Assembly: GCF_002885955.2 (NCBI RefSeq)
Contig: NZ_POQS01000003.1
Span: 134,763-198,762, forward strand
Source of the DNA: Achromobacter pulmonis
GTDB lineage: Bacteria; Pseudomonadota; Gammaproteobacteria; Burkholderiales; Burkholderiaceae_B
DNA: 64,000 nucleotides
Direction: 5' to 3'
Under the pieces are notes generated by a model. The model worked only from the letters and a program-made list of their open reading frames with translations. It had not been told where the DNA came from and made no database searches. The first letter of the stretch is position 1. Every line of letters begins with the position of its first letter. The position numbers and the translations under genes are program-made. Of the stretch, positions 34,640 to 48,443 are shown one piece after another.

Positions 34640-35800
34640 ATGCGCCGATATTGGCTGATATTCGCTCAGGCCGTCACGGTCTGCCTGGGTATTCTATTCG
34701 TCGTCACGACCTTGCGGCCCGACCTGCTGCAGCTTGCCGGGCCGGCCGCGGGAGGGCGGCAGGCCAGCGCCGCGGGCGGCATGCCCGCCGCGCGCGCGCC
34801 GGCGGTGGCGTCCTACGCCGACGGGGTGGCGCGCGCCGCGCCGTCCGTGGTCAACGTATACACCACCAAGCACGTGAACGTGCCGCTGATTCCGCTGCCC
34901 GACGATCCGGTGCTGCGCCAGCTGTTCGGCCAGATGCCGGGCGTGACCCGGCGGCAGGCCTCGACCAGCCTGGGTTCGGGCGTGATCGTCAACCAGGACG
35001 GCTATGTGCTGACCAATTACCACGTGGTGCAGGCGGCCGACGCGATCGAGGTGGCCCTGAGCGACGGCCGCCGCGACGTCGCCAAGGTGGTGGGCGCGGA
35101 CCCGGACACCGACCTGGCGGTGTTGCGTCTGGCCACGCTGCGATCGCTGCCGGCGGCCACGCTGGCGCCGGACCGCGGCCTGCGCGTGGGCGACGTGGTG
35201 CTGGCCATCGGCAATCCGTTCGGCGTGGGGCAGACCACCACGCTGGGCATCGTGTCGGCGCTGGGCCGCAACGGCCTGGGAATCAATACGTACGAGCATT
35301 TCATCCAGACCGACGCGGCCATCAATCCGGGCAATTCGGGCGGCGCGCTGATCGACGCGGCGGGCAATCTGGTCGGCATCAATACCGCCATCTATTCCGA
35401 GTCCGGGGGCTCGATGGGCATCGGCTTCGCCACGCCCATCGAGATCGCGCGCAAGGTCATGGACGAGATCGTCAAGACCGGCGGGGTCAAGCGCGGCTGG
35501 CTTGGCGTGGAACCGCAGGACGTGACGCCGGAGCTGGCGCGCGCGTTCGAACTGGACCGCGACACGACGGGCGTGATCATCGCCGGCGTGATGCGCGACG
35601 GGCCGGCCGCGCGCGGCGGGCTGCGGGTGGGCGACATCGTGCAGTCGGTCAACGGCAAGCGCGTGGCCGACACCGCCGGCCTGCTCTCCGAGATCGCCCA
35701 GCTGCCGCCGGGCCAGCGCGCCACGCTGGGCATCCTGCGCGGCGGCAAGGCGGCGGAACTGGCGCTGGTGGTGGGCACGCGGCCGGGCAAGCCGCGCTAG
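34640..35800 (+). CDS. DegS-like periplasmic serine protease with one PDZ domain
   Basis: A 386-residue HtrA-family protease. An N-terminal hydrophobic anchor (residues ~4-24) holds it at the inner membrane. The catalytic triad is His128 (LTNYHVV), Asp158 (DTDLAVLRL) and Ser233 (NPGNSGGALID), and a single PDZ domain follows from about 285 to 380. One PDZ plus a membrane anchor is the DegS/AlgW layout, so a role in regulated proteolysis of an anti-sigma factor is likely but inferred. The N-terminus fits ATG 34640, although its ribosome site is weak. Confidence 0.9.
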   Translation: MRRYWLIFAQAVTVCLGILFVVTTLRPDLLQLAGPAAGGRQASAAGGMPAARAPAVASYADGVARAAPSVVNVYTTKHVNVPLIPLPDDPVLRQLFGQMPGVTRRQASTSLGSGVIVNQDGYVLTNYHVVQAADAIEVALSDGRRDVAKVVGADPDTDLAVLRLATLRSLPAATLAPDRGLRVGDVVLAIGNPFGVGQTTTLGIVSALGRNGLGINTYEHFIQTDAAINPGNSGGALIDAAGNLVGINTAIYSESGGSMGIGFATPIEIARKVMDEIVKTGGVKRGWLGVEPQDVTPELARAFELDRDTTGVIIAGVMRDGPAARGGLRVGDIVQSVNGKRVADTAGLLSEIAQLPPGQRATLGILRGGKAAELALVVGTRPGKPR

Positions 35801-36162
35801 TACGCGCGGGTCTTGAGCATCAGGCGCAGCGCCATGAGCACGGCTTTCTTGGTGGCGGGCGGCTGCTGGCGCAGCAGCGCGCGGATTTCGGCGTCGTAGC
35901 CGTCGGCTTGGTCTTCCGGCCCCGCGCCGGGGCAGCCGGATGCGTCCGCGCCGGGCATTACGCCGTCGGTCAGCCAGGGCACGCAGGTATCGAGCGCGCG
36001 GGCCAGCCGCAGCAAGGTGGCGCGCGACGGCGAATAACCGTCGCGGCGGGTGAGGATGCGGTGGATGCAGGACTGCGGCACGCCGGAGATGCGCGCCAGT
36101 TGGCTCTGGCTTTTGATGCCGCGCCACCGCATCAGGGTGTACAGGCGTTGGGAAAGTGACAT
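35797..36162 (-). CDS. Small HTH (XRE-like) regulator
   Basis: A 121-residue protein with an N-terminal helix-turn-helix of the Cro/C1 type (IKSQSQLARISGVPQSCIHRILTRRDGYSPSRATLLRLARAL). The C-terminal half is a helical tail (YDAEIRALLRQQPPATKKAVLMALRLMLK), a layout common in phage-derived or stand-alone repressors. Its start codon lies inside a perfect 13-bp inverted repeat, which suggests autoregulation. Its stop overlaps the protease stop tail to tail within CTAG. Confidence 0.8.
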   Translation of the reverse strand: MSLSQRLYTLMRWRGIKSQSQLARISGVPQSCIHRILTRRDGYSPSRATLLRLARALDTCVPWLTDGVMPGADASGCPGAGPEDQADGYDAEIRALLRQQPPATKKAVLMALRLMLKTRAY

Positions 36163-36188
36163 GGCTGCAATCTAGGATTGCAGCCATG
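36160..36188. promoter_or_regulatory. Perfect 13-bp inverted repeat over the HTH gene start codon
   Basis: CATGGCTGCAATC (36160-36172) and GATTGCAGCCATG (36176-36188) are exact inverted copies separated by TAG. The first three bases are the start codon of the HTH gene on the minus strand. It can be an operator dimer site or an mRNA hairpin that hides the start codon. Confidence 0.75.
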
Positions 36189-36238
36189 GGCCTACAACGT
36201 GAAACGGTCCTGCATGGCTGCGGGACCGTGCGGGCGGC

Positions 36239-37030
36239 TTATTGGCGTTCGGTCAGGGAGCCGGAGGCTGCTTCGTCGGCCTCGTCCGGTTTGGGTGTGA
36301 CCATGCGGGCGCAGATCAGGCCGACCTCGTAAAGCAGGCACAGCGGCACGGCCAGCATGAACTGGCTGACCACGTCGGGCGGGGTGACCACCGCGGCGAT
36401 GACGAAGGCGCCCACCACCACGTAGCCGCGGGCGGACTTCAGCTTGGATAGTTCGACCACGCCCATCTTCACCAGCAGCACGACGGCCACGGGCACTTCG
36501 AAGGTGATGCCGAACGCCATGAACATGGTCATGACGAAGCTGAGATAGGCCTCGATGTCCGGCGCCGGCGTGATCGATTGCGGCGCGAAGGTGGCGATGA
36601 AGTGGAACACTGTGCGGAACACCACGAAATAGCAGAACGCCATGCCCGCGATGAACAGGAAGGTGCTGGAGACGATGAGCGGCAGCGCCAGGCGCTTTTC
36701 GTGCTTGTACAGCCCCGGGGCCACGAAGGCCCAGGCCTGGTACAGCACCACCGGCAGCGCCAGGATGAACGAGGCCATCAGGGTGACCTTGACGGGCACC
36801 ATGAACGGCGTGATCACGCCGGTGGCGATCATGCGCGTGCCTTCCGGCAGCGAGGCCAGCATGGGCTGGGCCAGCACGTCGTAGATGGCCGATGCGCCGG
36901 GGTAGATGAAAAGCACGATGAACACGCAGATCACGGCGGCCACGGCGCGCAGCAGCCGGGTGCGCAGCTCGACCAGGTGGGAGATGAAGGTCTCCTGCTG
37001 GCCTTCTTCTTGGGAGGCGTCCTGGGTCAC
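36239..37030 (-). CDS. tatC: Sec-independent protein translocase TatC
   Basis: A 263-residue, six-helix inner-membrane core of the Tat translocase, which recognises twin-arginine signals. The N-terminal signature ETFISHLVELRTRLLRA, the conserved Glu in FGITFEVPV and the Pro/Asp segment VVTPPDVVSQ are present. It is the last gene of tatABC and overlaps the tatB stop by 4 nt. Confidence 0.97.
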   Translation of the reverse strand: MTQDASQEEGQQETFISHLVELRTRLLRAVAAVICVFIVLFIYPGASAIYDVLAQPMLASLPEGTRMIATGVITPFMVPVKVTLMASFILALPVVLYQAWAFVAPGLYKHEKRLALPLIVSSTFLFIAGMAFCYFVVFRTVFHFIATFAPQSITPAPDIEAYLSFVMTMFMAFGITFEVPVAVVLLVKMGVVELSKLKSARGYVVVGAFVIAAVVTPPDVVSQFMLAVPLCLLYEVGLICARMVTPKPDEADEAASGSLTERQ

Positions 37031-37524
37031 GTCGGAGTTCCGGAGGGCAAGACGGGCTTGGCCTCGTCAGCCTTGGGCGCGCTGGGCGCCGGGGCGGGTT
37101 GCGGGGCTGCGGCCGGAGCGGGCTCGGCCGCCGGAGGAAGATCCAGGTCCAGGCTGTGGTTCTGGCCGGGCGGGGCGATGCTGCGTTCGGGCTCGGCCGG
37201 CGCGTCGGCCTTGCCGCTGGCGGCGCGGGCGACTTCGTCGAGCTCGGCGCGGAACTGCTGCACCGGCTCCTGCAGCGAGGCCTGGGTCTCGTTCAGGGAT
37301 TTCTGCACGCCCTGGGCGGCGTCTTCCATTTCGCTTTTGAACTTGCGCAGCTCGTCGAGCTCGATCTCGCGCTGGATATCGGACTTCACGTCGTTGACGT
37401 AACGCTGCGCGCGCCCGAGCAGGTGGCCGACGGTGCGGGCCACCTTGGGCAGGCGTTCGGGTCCGATGACGATCAGGGCGACGACGCCGATCACCATCAG
37501 TTCAGTGAGGCTGACATCAAACAT
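37027..37524 (-). CDS. tatB: Sec-independent protein translocase TatB
   Basis: A 165-residue subunit with one N-terminal membrane helix ending in the Gly-Pro hinge (LTELMVIGVVALIVIGPERLPKVARTVG), an amphipathic helix and a long Pro/Ala-rich tail. It forms the substrate receptor with TatC. Confidence 0.96.
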   Translation of the reverse strand: MFDVSLTELMVIGVVALIVIGPERLPKVARTVGHLLGRAQRYVNDVKSDIQREIELDELRKFKSEMEDAAQGVQKSLNETQASLQEPVQQFRAELDEVARAASGKADAPAEPERSIAPPGQNHSLDLDLPPAAEPAPAAAPQPAPAPSAPKADEAKPVLPSGTPT

Positions 37525-37596
37525 TCGACGGCCGCTAGGAAGTTGATGCGATGAGGGCCGGCCCGGTCAGGACGGGCCCGGGAGACAGGCGGAGGT

Positions 37597-37824
37597 TCAG
37601 GAGTTGGATTTTTCCTTGGCCTGCACGTCGATGGTGTCGCCGGAGACGCGCTGCTGAGCGATGGGCTCGGCCGGCTTGTCGCCGTTGGCTTCCTTCATGC
37701 CTTCCTTGAATCCCTTGACGGCGCCGCCCAGGTCCGAGCCGATGTTGCGCAGCTTCTTGGTGCCGAAGATCAGCGCCACGATGACCAGAACGACCAACCA
37801 GTGCCAAATGCTGAAACTACCCAT
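37597..37824 (-). CDS. tatA: Sec-independent protein translocase TatA
   Basis: A 75-residue pore-forming subunit: membrane helix [28 protein letters not shown] followed by an amphipathic helix ([13 protein letters not shown]). ATG 37824 gives the standard N-terminus; the frame upstream of it belongs to no gene. It lies 14 bp after hinT and 72 bp before tatB. Confidence 0.96.
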   Translation of the reverse strand: MGSFSIWHWLVVLVIVALIFGTKKLRNIGSDLGGAVKGFKEGMKEANGDKPAEPIAQQRVSGDTIDVQAKEKSNS

Positions 37825-37838
37825 GATGTTTCTCCGAA

Positions 37839-38207
37839 TTACGCGGTGGGGGCCACGCGACCTTTCCAGGGGCGCGGGCCGCCGATGATGTGGAAATGCA
37901 GATGCGGGACTTCCTGGCCGCCTTCGACGCCGGAGTTGATCATGATGCGAAATCCGCCATCGGGGCCTGGACTGCAACCGTTTTCCGCGGCTAGCCGCGG
38001 CGCCAATGACATCATTCTACCCAACCAACCTGCGTCCTCGGCCGTAATATCCTGCATGGATATGACATGACGTCGAGGGATAAGCAATAAATGTACCGGC
38101 GCGGCCGGATTGATGTCGTGGAAGGCGACGAAATCCTCGTCTTCATAGACTTTCTTGGACGGGATATCGCCGGTGGCGATCTTGCAGAAGATACAGTTAT
38201 CGCTCAT
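37839..38207 (-). CDS. hinT: HIT-family nucleotide-binding protein (HinT type)
   Basis: A 122-residue purine-nucleotide phosphoramidase of the HIT family. It has the N-terminal [35 protein letters not shown] block and the catalytic triad HLHFHIIGG (His-x-His-x-His). Its place between hisE and tatA is usual in betaproteobacteria. Confidence 0.95.
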   Translation of the reverse strand: MSDNCIFCKIATGDIPSKKVYEDEDFVAFHDINPAAPVHLLLIPRRHVISMQDITAEDAGWLGRMMSLAPRLAAENGCSPGPDGGFRIMINSGVEGGQEVPHLHFHIIGGPRPWKGRVAPTA

Positions 38208-38225
38208 TTTTGCGGGTTTCCGTGA

Positions 38226-38576
38226 TCAGTCTTGCGGGCGGCTTGCCTTCTCCGCCAGGCCCGACAGCCCTTCGCGGCGGGCCAGTTCGGCCAGCACGTC
38301 TTCGGGGCGCAGGTTGAAGTGGGTCAGCGCGACCAGGCAGTGGAACCACAGGTCGGCGGTTTCGCTGACGATGCGGTCGGGCACGCCATCCTTGGCGGCC
38401 ATGACCAGCTCCGTGGCTTCTTCGCCGATTTTCTTGAGGAAGGCGTCGGGGCCCTTGGCCAGCAGCTTGGCGGCGTAGGACGCCTTGGGATCGCCGCCGT
38501 TTTCGGGACGGCGGGTGGCCAGGGTATCGGCGATGCGCGCCAGGATCTCGGCGGCGCTTGCGGCTTGGTCGGTCAT
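38226..38576 (-). CDS. hisE: Phosphoribosyl-ATP pyrophosphatase
   Basis: A 116-residue MazG-like enzyme that hydrolyses phosphoribosyl-ATP to phosphoribosyl-AMP, step 2 of histidine synthesis. The acidic metal-binding helices read [15 protein letters not shown] and [19 protein letters not shown] 38576 overlaps the hisI stop by 4 nt. Confidence 0.96.
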   Translation of the reverse strand: MTDQAASAAEILARIADTLATRRPENGGDPKASYAAKLLAKGPDAFLKKIGEEATELVMAAKDGVPDRIVSETADLWFHCLVALTHFNLRPEDVLAELARREGLSGLAEKASRPQD

Positions 38577-38977
38577 TTGTAGATCAGTTCGGGGTCTTTG
38601 AGCACGGGGTCCACGGTGATCCAGGACGCCTGGACGCCCTGGCCTTCCAGGCGGCGGTAGAAGCAGCTGGCGCGCCCGGTGTGGCAGGCGATGCCGCCTT
38701 TCTGGTGCACCTTGAGCAGGATCACGTCGCCGTCGCAGTCCAGGCGCAGCTCGCGCACTTCCTGCACGTGGCCGGATTCCTCGCCCTTGCGCCACAGGCG
38801 CTGGCGCGAGCGCGACCAGTAAACGGCGCGCCCGGTGGCCGCGGTCTCGGCCAGCGATTCGCGGTTCATCCAGGCCACCATCATGATCTGGCCGTTGTCG
38901 GCGTCCTGCGCAATGGCGGGAATGAGGCCGTCGCCGTCGAAGACGACGTCGGCGATCCAGGCGGGTTCGTTGCTCAT
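38573..38977 (-). CDS. hisI: Phosphoribosyl-AMP cyclohydrolase
   Basis: A 134-residue zinc enzyme for step 3 of histidine synthesis. It has the conserved [11 protein letters not shown] and [20 protein letters not shown] segments, Asp-rich LRLDCDGD and the zinc Cys in [16 protein letters not shown] prefer ATG 38977 (MSNEPAW) to ATG 38989 because of a GGA about 8 nt upstream and the usual N-terminus. Confidence 0.95.
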   Translation of the reverse strand: MSNEPAWIADVVFDGDGLIPAIAQDADNGQIMMVAWMNRESLAETAATGRAVYWSRSRQRLWRKGEESGHVQEVRELRLDCDGDVILLKVHQKGGIACHTGRASCFYRRLEGQGVQASWITVDPVLKDPELIYK

Positions 38978-39097
38978 CTGTCTATCCATAATCGCGCGTG
39001 GCGCAACTGAACTGTAATCTTACGGCAATACCTTGTTGCAGGTGCGCGAGTGTCCGCCCTCTGCCAGCAAACGCCGCAGGCGCTCCGGGGGGAGTAC

Positions 39098-39901
39098 TTA
39101 CAGCCGGACTGGGATACCCAGTCCAGCCATGAACTGTTTGCACTCGCCGACCGTATGCTGGCCGAAATGGAAGATGCTGGCCGCCAGCACCGCGCTGGCG
39201 CGGCCGGCGGTGACGCCGTCGGCCAGGTGCTGCAGCGAGCCCACGCCGCCGGAGGCGATCACCGGCACCGGCACGGCGTCGGAGACGGCGCGGGTGAGTT
39301 CCAGGTCGAAGCCGGACTTGGTGCCGTCGCGGTCCATGCTGGTCAGCAGGATCTCGCCGGCGCCGTAGGCCGCCATGCGGCGGGCCCAGGCCACGGCGTC
39401 CAGGCCGGTGGCCTTGCGTCCGCCATGGGTGAAGACTTCCCAGCGCGCGGGTTCGCCGGCCGCCGACACGCGGCGCGCGTCGATCGCCACCACCACGCAT
39501 TGCGAGCCGTGGTAGTCGGACGCGGCGCGCACCAGTTCGGGGTTGGCCACCGCGGCGCTGTTGATGCTGATCTTGTCGGCGCCGGCGTTGAGCAGGCGCT
39601 GGATGTCGGAGACCTGGCGCACGCCGCCGCCCACGGTCAGCGGGATGAAGACCTGCGAGGCCACCTGCTCGATGATGGGCAGGATCAGATCGCGGCCGTC
39701 GCTGGTGGCGGTGATGTCCAGGAAGGTGAGCTCGTCGGCGCCCTGCTCGTTGTAGCGGCGCGCGATTTCGACGGGGTCGCCGGCGTCGGCCAGGTTGACG
39801 AAGTTCACGCCCTTGACGACGCGGCCGGCCGTGACGTCGAGGCAGGGGATGATGCGGCGGGTCAGCGCGCTGCCCGCGGGGGTGCTGCTGGAGTCGGTCA
39901 T
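39098..39901 (-). CDS. hisF: Imidazole glycerol phosphate synthase, cyclase subunit
   Basis: A 267-residue TIM barrel that joins with HisH to make imidazole-glycerol phosphate and AICAR. Catalytic Asp residues lie in [15 protein letters not shown] and [13 protein letters not shown], and phosphate-binding loops in TVGGGVR and ASGGVGS. ATG 39901 overlaps the hisA stop by 4 nt. Confidence 0.97.
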   Translation of the reverse strand: MTDSSSTPAGSALTRRIIPCLDVTAGRVVKGVNFVNLADAGDPVEIARRYNEQGADELTFLDITATSDGRDLILPIIEQVASQVFIPLTVGGGVRQVSDIQRLLNAGADKISINSAAVANPELVRAASDYHGSQCVVVAIDARRVSAAGEPARWEVFTHGGRKATGLDAVAWARRMAAYGAGEILLTSMDRDGTKSGFDLELTRAVSDAVPVPVIASGGVGSLQHLADGVTAGRASAVLAASIFHFGQHTVGECKQFMAGLGIPVRL

Positions 39902-40638
39902 TTTGCCAGTTCGTCGGCGCGGGCCTGCGCCGACTGGAAGTCGAGCGTGCCTTCGTAGATGCTGCGGCCCAGGATGGCGCCTTCGACGCCTTCTTCCTCG
40001 ACGGCGCACAGGGCTTCGATGTCCTGGATGCCGGCGATGCCGCCGGAGGCGTAGACGGGGATGCGCACGTGCTGGGCCAGGCGGACCGTGGCTTCGACGT
40101 TGACGCCCGAGAGCATGCCGTCACGGCCGATGTCGGTGTAGATGATGGCCTCGCAGCCGTAGTCCTCGAACTTCTTGGCGAGGTCGAGCACGTCGTGGCG
40201 GGTCAGCTTGCTCCAGCCGTCGGTGGCGATCTTGCCGTCGCGCGCGTCCAGGCCGACGATGATCTGGCCGGGGAAGGCGCCGCAGGCGTCCTGCAGGAAG
40301 CCGGGGTTCTTGACGGCGGCCGTTCCGATGATGACGTAGGAAATGCCGGCGTCGAGGTAGCGCTCGATGGTGTCGAGATCGCGGATGCCGCCGCCGATCT
40401 GCACCGGGATGTCGTCGCCGACGGCGTTCAGGATGGCCTTGATGGGCGCTTCGTTCCTGGGCTTGCCGGCGACGGCGCCGTTCAGGTCTACCAGGTGCAG
40501 GCGGCGGGCGCCTTGGTCCAGCCAGCGGGTGGCCATGGCGGCGGGGTCTTCGGAGAACACCGTTGCATCGTCCAGGTCACCCTGGCGCAGGCGCACGCAG
40601 CGCCCGTCTTTGAGATCGATGGCGGGGATCAGCAGCAT
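39898..40638 (-). CDS. hisA: ProFAR isomerase
   Basis: A 246-residue TIM barrel related to HisF. It isomerises the aminoaldose ProFAR to PRFAR. Active-site Asp residues are in [15 protein letters not shown] and [11 protein letters not shown], with phosphate loops QIGGGIR and ASGGIAG. Confidence 0.97.
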   Translation of the reverse strand: MLLIPAIDLKDGRCVRLRQGDLDDATVFSEDPAAMATRWLDQGARRLHLVDLNGAVAGKPRNEAPIKAILNAVGDDIPVQIGGGIRDLDTIERYLDAGISYVIIGTAAVKNPGFLQDACGAFPGQIIVGLDARDGKIATDGWSKLTRHDVLDLAKKFEDYGCEAIIYTDIGRDGMLSGVNVEATVRLAQHVRIPVYASGGIAGIQDIEALCAVEEEGVEGAILGRSIYEGTLDFQSAQARADELAK

Positions 40639-40693
40639 GGTGGGCAGCGAGAAAATATAGGGGTTGAATGGGCGGGCGGACGCAGGCCAGTGC

Positions 40694-41392
40694 CTACGGC
40701 TGCCAGTCTACAAAATTGCGATACAGGCGCAAACCGTGCTCGGCGCTCTTTTCGGGATGGAACTGCACCGCGAAAATGTTAGCTGCCGCCACTGCGCAGG
40801 TAAAGGCAAGGCCATAATCGGTTTCACCGACGGTCAGGCCGGCGTCCGCCGGGTCGGCGTAATAGCTATGGACGAAATAGAAGTGCGTTTCGTCCGGAAT
40901 GCCGGCCCAGATAGGATGAGAGCGCGTCTGGCGCACTTTGTTCCATCCCATGTGCGGGACCTTGAGGCGTTCGGCCCCGGTGCCGGCCGCGCCGGCGGCG
41001 CCGGCGTCGGCCAGGCAGGCCTCGTCGCCGCCGGGCAGCGGGTCGGCGAAGCGCGGGCCGGCGAAGCGGCGCACCACGCCGGGAAACAGCCCCAGGCAGG
41101 CCGTGCCGCCTTCTTCGCTGGATTCGAACAGCATCTGCTCGCCCACGCACACGCCCAGCAGGGGCTTTTCGCGCGCGGCGCGCACGACGGCCTCGCGCAG
41201 GCCGGATTCATTGAGGGTGCGCATGCAGTCCGCCATGGCGCCTTGCCCGGGGAACACGACGCGGTCGGCCGCGGCGATTTCCTGGGGCTGGCTGCAGATG
41301 CGGATGTCCGCGTCGGGGGCGGCGTATTTCAGGGCGCGCGCGACGGAATGGAAATTGCCCATCCCGTAGTCGACGATGGCGATAGTGGTCAC
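40694..41392 (-). CDS. hisH: Imidazole glycerol phosphate synthase, glutaminase subunit
   Basis: A 232-residue class I glutamine amidotransferase that supplies ammonia to HisF. The nucleophile is Cys82 in [12 protein letters not shown], a variant of the common GICLGMQ, and the His-Glu pair is in QFHPEKS. There is an Ala/Gly-rich insert ([18 protein letters not shown]) before the PHMGWN motif. It lies 32 bp after hisB and 55 bp before hisA. Confidence 0.96.
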   Translation of the reverse strand: MTTIAIVDYGMGNFHSVARALKYAAPDADIRICSQPQEIAAADRVVFPGQGAMADCMRTLNESGLREAVVRAAREKPLLGVCVGEQMLFESSEEGGTACLGLFPGVVRRFAGPRFADPLPGGDEACLADAGAAGAAGTGAERLKVPHMGWNKVRQTRSHPIWAGIPDETHFYFVHSYYADPADAGLTVGETDYGLAFTCAVAAANIFAVQFHPEKSAEHGLRLYRNFVDWQP

Positions 41393-41424
41393 TTCTTTCT
41401 GCCTGGAGCGGTGGATCGCGAACG

Positions 41425-42012
41425 TTACAGCACGCCCTTGGTGGAGGGCACGGCGTCGCCCATGCGGGGATCGACTTCCAGGGCCATGCGCAGCGCGCGG
41501 CCACAGGCCTTGAACACGGTTTCGGCCTGGTGGTGGGCGTTGAAGCCGCGCAGGTTGTCGATGTGCAGCGTGATCAGGGCGTGGTTGACCAGGCCCTGGA
41601 AGAATTCGCGGGTGAGGTCCACGTCGAAGTCGCCGATGCGCGCGCGCGTGAACGGGATGTGGTATTCGAGGCCGGGGCGGCCGGAGAAGTCCACCACCAC
41701 GCGCGACAGTGCTTCGTCCAGCGGCACGTAGGCGTGGCCGTAGCGGCGCAGGCCGGCCTTGGTGCCGGCGGCCTTGGCGATGGCCATGCCCAGCGTGATG
41801 CCCACGTCTTCCACCGTGTGGTGCGCATCGATGTGCAGGTCGCCCTCGGCCTTGATGTCGAGGTCGATCAGGCCGTGGCGCGCGATCTGGTCCAGCATGT
41901 GGTCGAGGAAGGGCACACCGGTGTCGATCGTCTGCTTGCCGGTGCCGTCGAGGTTGACGGCCACGCGGATGCGGGTTTCGTTGGTGTTGCGGGTGATTTC
42001 TGCGGTACGCAT
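41425..42012 (-). CDS. hisB: Imidazoleglycerol-phosphate dehydratase
   Basis: A 195-residue monofunctional dehydratase (no phosphatase domain). The manganese-binding motifs are [38 protein letters not shown] and the central DEALSR. ATG 42012 is 1 nt after the hisC stop; a GTG three codons upstream in the same frame is less likely. Confidence 0.97.
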   Translation of the reverse strand: MRTAEITRNTNETRIRVAVNLDGTGKQTIDTGVPFLDHMLDQIARHGLIDLDIKAEGDLHIDAHHTVEDVGITLGMAIAKAAGTKAGLRRYGHAYVPLDEALSRVVVDFSGRPGLEYHIPFTRARIGDFDVDLTREFFQGLVNHALITLHIDNLRGFNAHHQAETVFKACGRALRMALEVDPRMGDAVPSTKGVL

Positions 42013-42013
42013 G

Positions 42014-43114
42014 TTAAGCACTCAGAATCTCTTGCAGGGCACAGAGCAAGGCGGCGTTTTCGGCCGGGGCGCCCACCGAGATGCGCAGGCAGTCGGCCAG
42101 TAGCGGATGGGCGTTGGAAAAGTTGCGAATCAATATTTTGCGCGTTTTCAGGGCTTGATGCACGGCGTTGCCGTCCAGCTTGCCGGAAAAGCGTACAAGC
42201 AGGAAGTTGCCCGCGGACGGGAACACGCGCACGCCGGGCAGCGCCGCCAGGGCCGCGGCCAGCGGTTCGCGGTCGGCGCGCAGGCGCGCGGCCTGCTCGT
42301 CGAGCACCGGCTTGTGGCGCAGTACCGCGGTCAGCGCGGCCTGGGTCAGCACGTCCAGGTTGTAGGGCGGGCGGACCTTGTCCAGTTCGGCGATCCAGTC
42401 CGGGTGGCCGGCCAGGTAGCCGAAGCGCAGGCCGGCCAGGCCGATCTTGGACACCGTGCGCATGACGAGCACGTTGGGGGCGTCCAGCACCCGCGGCATC
42501 CAGGTGGCGTCGGTGAACGGCTGGTAGGCCTCGTCCAGCACCACCAGCCCGGGGGCGGCGGCGATGATGGCGGCGATCGCGTCGTCGGGCCACAGGCCGC
42601 CGGTGGGATTGTTGGGCACGGCCAGGAACACCACCTTGGGCTGGTGCGCTTCGATGGCGACCAGCATCGCGGGCAGGTCCAGCTCCAGGTCGGCGGTCAG
42701 CGGCACGCCGACGAAACGGGCGTGGTCGAAGCGCGCGGCCATGTCGAAATACACGAACGAGGGCCACGGCGACAGCACGGCCTCGCCGGGATTGCAGCAG
42801 GCCTGCACGATGAGGTGGATGAGCTCGTCCGAGCCGTTGCCGAACAGCAGGCCGGCGGCCTCGGGCACGCCGAAAGCCGTTTTCACGGCCTGCCGCAGGG
42901 CCGACAGGTCCGCCGCCGGATAGCGGTTCAGCGGCGTGTCGCGCACGGCGCGGGCGATGTCGTCGCGGACTTGCGGCGGCAGCTCGTACGGGCACTCCAT
43001 GGCGTCGAGCTTGATGCAGCCTTCGGCGTGGGCCACGGGGTAGGCGGCCAGTTCGCGGATGTCCGCGCGGACCGTGCCGGCGATGCGGCCGGCGACGCCT
43101 GCCGCCGGGCTCAT
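42014..43114 (-). CDS. hisC: Histidinol-phosphate aminotransferase
   Basis: A 366-residue PLP enzyme. It has the substrate region [12 protein letters not shown], the cofactor region [27 protein letters not shown] and the Schiff-base Lys in [19 protein letters not shown] 43114 overlaps the hisD stop by 4 nt. Confidence 0.96.
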   Translation of the reverse strand: MSPAAGVAGRIAGTVRADIRELAAYPVAHAEGCIKLDAMECPYELPPQVRDDIARAVRDTPLNRYPAADLSALRQAVKTAFGVPEAAGLLFGNGSDELIHLIVQACCNPGEAVLSPWPSFVYFDMAARFDHARFVGVPLTADLELDLPAMLVAIEAHQPKVVFLAVPNNPTGGLWPDDAIAAIIAAAPGLVVLDEAYQPFTDATWMPRVLDAPNVLVMRTVSKIGLAGLRFGYLAGHPDWIAELDKVRPPYNLDVLTQAALTAVLRHKPVLDEQAARLRADREPLAAALAALPGVRVFPSAGNFLLVRFSGKLDGNAVHQALKTRKILIRNFSNAHPLLADCLRISVGAPAENAALLCALQEILSA

Positions 43115-44415
43115 GGCTGGTCGATCCGGTACTGGGCGCTGGCGGCGTGCGCCTGCAGGCCCTCGCCCAGCGCCAGTTCGGCGGCGATGCGGCCCAGCGT
43201 CTGGGCGCCCTGGTGCGAGACCTGGATCAGGCTGGAGCGCTTCTGGAAGTCGTACACGCCCAGCGGCGACGAGAAGCGGGCGGTGCGCGAGGTCGGCAGC
43301 ACGTGGTTGGGGCCGGCGCAGTAGTCGCCCAGCGCCTCGGAGCTGAAGCGGCCCATGAAGATCGCGCCGGCGTGGCGGATCTGCGCGGTCCATTGCTCGG
43401 GCTGCTCGGTGGAGATTTCGAGGTGCTCGGGGGCGATGTCGTTGGCGATGCGGCAGGCCTCTTCGAAGCTGCGGACCTGGATCAGCGCGCCGCGGTTGGC
43501 CAGGCTGACGCGCAGGATGTCGGCGCGCGGCATGGTGGGCAGCAGGCGCGCGATGGCGGCCTCGACCTCGTCGATGAAGGCGGCGTCCGGGCACAGCAGG
43601 ATGGACTGCGCGAGTTCGTCGTGCTCGGCCTGCGAGAACAGGTCCATGGCGATCCAGTCGGCCGGCGTCTTGCCGTCGCAGATGACCAGGATTTCGCTGG
43701 GGCCGGCGATCATGTCGATGCCGACCACGCCGAACACGCGGCGCTTGGCGGCGGCGACATAGGCGTTGCCGGGGCCGACGATCTTGTCTACGGCCGGCAC
43801 GGTGGCGGTGCCGTAGGCCAGCGCGCCCACGGCCTGCGCGCCGCCGATGGCGAACACGCGGTCCACGCCGGCGATGGCGGCGGCGGCCAGCACGATGGGG
43901 TTGCGCGCGCCGTCGGGCGTGGGCGTGACCATGACCAGTTCCTGCACGCCGGCGACCTTGGCCGGGATGGCGTTCATCAGCACGGACGAGGGATAGGCGG
44001 CCTTGCCGCCGGGCACGTACAGGCCCACGCGGTCCAGCGGGGTGACCTGCTGGCCCAGCATGGTGCCGTCGGCTTCGGTGTAGGTCCAGGTCTCGGCGCG
44101 CTGGCGCTCGTGGTAGCTGCGCACGCGGGCCGCGGCGGCCTGCAGCGCGTCGCGCTGGGCGGCCGGCAGCGCGGCCAGCGCGGCCTGCCAGTCGGCTTTG
44201 GGAATCTCCAGCGTGGCGGCGGACGCACCGGGCATGCGGTCGAAGCGCTGCGTGTATTCCACCAGCGCGGCGTCGCCGCGGGCGCGCACGTCCGCCAGGA
44301 TGCCGGCGGCGGCGCGGTCGATGGATTCGTCCTCGGTGGCCTCGAAGGCCAGCAGCTTGGACAGGGCGGATTGGAATCCGGGATCGCGGGAATCGAGACG
44401 ATTGATCAGGGCCAT
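43111..44415 (-). CDS. hisD: Histidinol dehydrogenase
   Basis: A 434-residue zinc- and NAD-dependent enzyme that performs the last two oxidations to histidine. It has [64 protein letters not shown] with the zinc His, and the C-terminal [14 protein letters not shown]. Confidence 0.97.
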   Translation of the reverse strand: MALINRLDSRDPGFQSALSKLLAFEATEDESIDRAAAGILADVRARGDAALVEYTQRFDRMPGASAATLEIPKADWQAALAALPAAQRDALQAAAARVRSYHERQRAETWTYTEADGTMLGQQVTPLDRVGLYVPGGKAAYPSSVLMNAIPAKVAGVQELVMVTPTPDGARNPIVLAAAAIAGVDRVFAIGGAQAVGALAYGTATVPAVDKIVGPGNAYVAAAKRRVFGVVGIDMIAGPSEILVICDGKTPADWIAMDLFSQAEHDELAQSILLCPDAAFIDEVEAAIARLLPTMPRADILRVSLANRGALIQVRSFEEACRIANDIAPEHLEISTEQPEQWTAQIRHAGAIFMGRFSSEALGDYCAGPNHVLPTSRTARFSSPLGVYDFQKRSSLIQVSHQGAQTLGRIAAELALGEGLQAHAASAQYRIDQP

Positions 44416-44469
44416 GGCGTCATGGGGCAGGCGGGGTTGCGGCCGCCGCGGCGTCGCGGCGGGCGGAAA

Positions 44470-48275
<3,806 letters not shown>

Positions 48276-48311
48276 GACGGGAGGGAGTGGCCCGAAAAGA
48301 GCGAATTGATC

Positions 48312-48340
48312 ATTATATAAGCGCCCTGCCGCGGCATATG
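48312..48340 (-). promoter_or_regulatory. Candidate promoter for the yadG-yadH-ibaG-murA-his run
   Basis: The minus strand has a perfect TATAAT (48317-48312), with CATATG 17 bp upstream as a poor -35. It lies 37 bp before the ATPase start, between that gene and the mla terminator. Confidence 0.5.
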
Positions 48341-48393
48341 GGGATGGCCCCGGCGCGCGTGGGGACGGATGGTTTATCTGTCCCTGAAATAAT

Positions 48394-48425
48394 CGGCCCG
48401 GCGGGCCTGAGGGCGCGCCGGGCCG
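48394..48425 (-). terminator. Probable terminator of the mla operon
   Basis: A 14-bp GC stem with one mismatch (48394-48407 with 48412-48425) and a 4-nt loop, 18 bp after the mlaC stop. On the minus strand it is followed by ATTATTT, a weak T-rich tail. Confidence 0.65.
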
Positions 48426-48443
48426 GACCAGCCTGCATCGGGA

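Noticed and set aside
36204-36229. Hairpin after tatC as terminator
   Set aside because: Only a 7-bp stem with a long loop and no T-tract on the minus strand; too weak to list.
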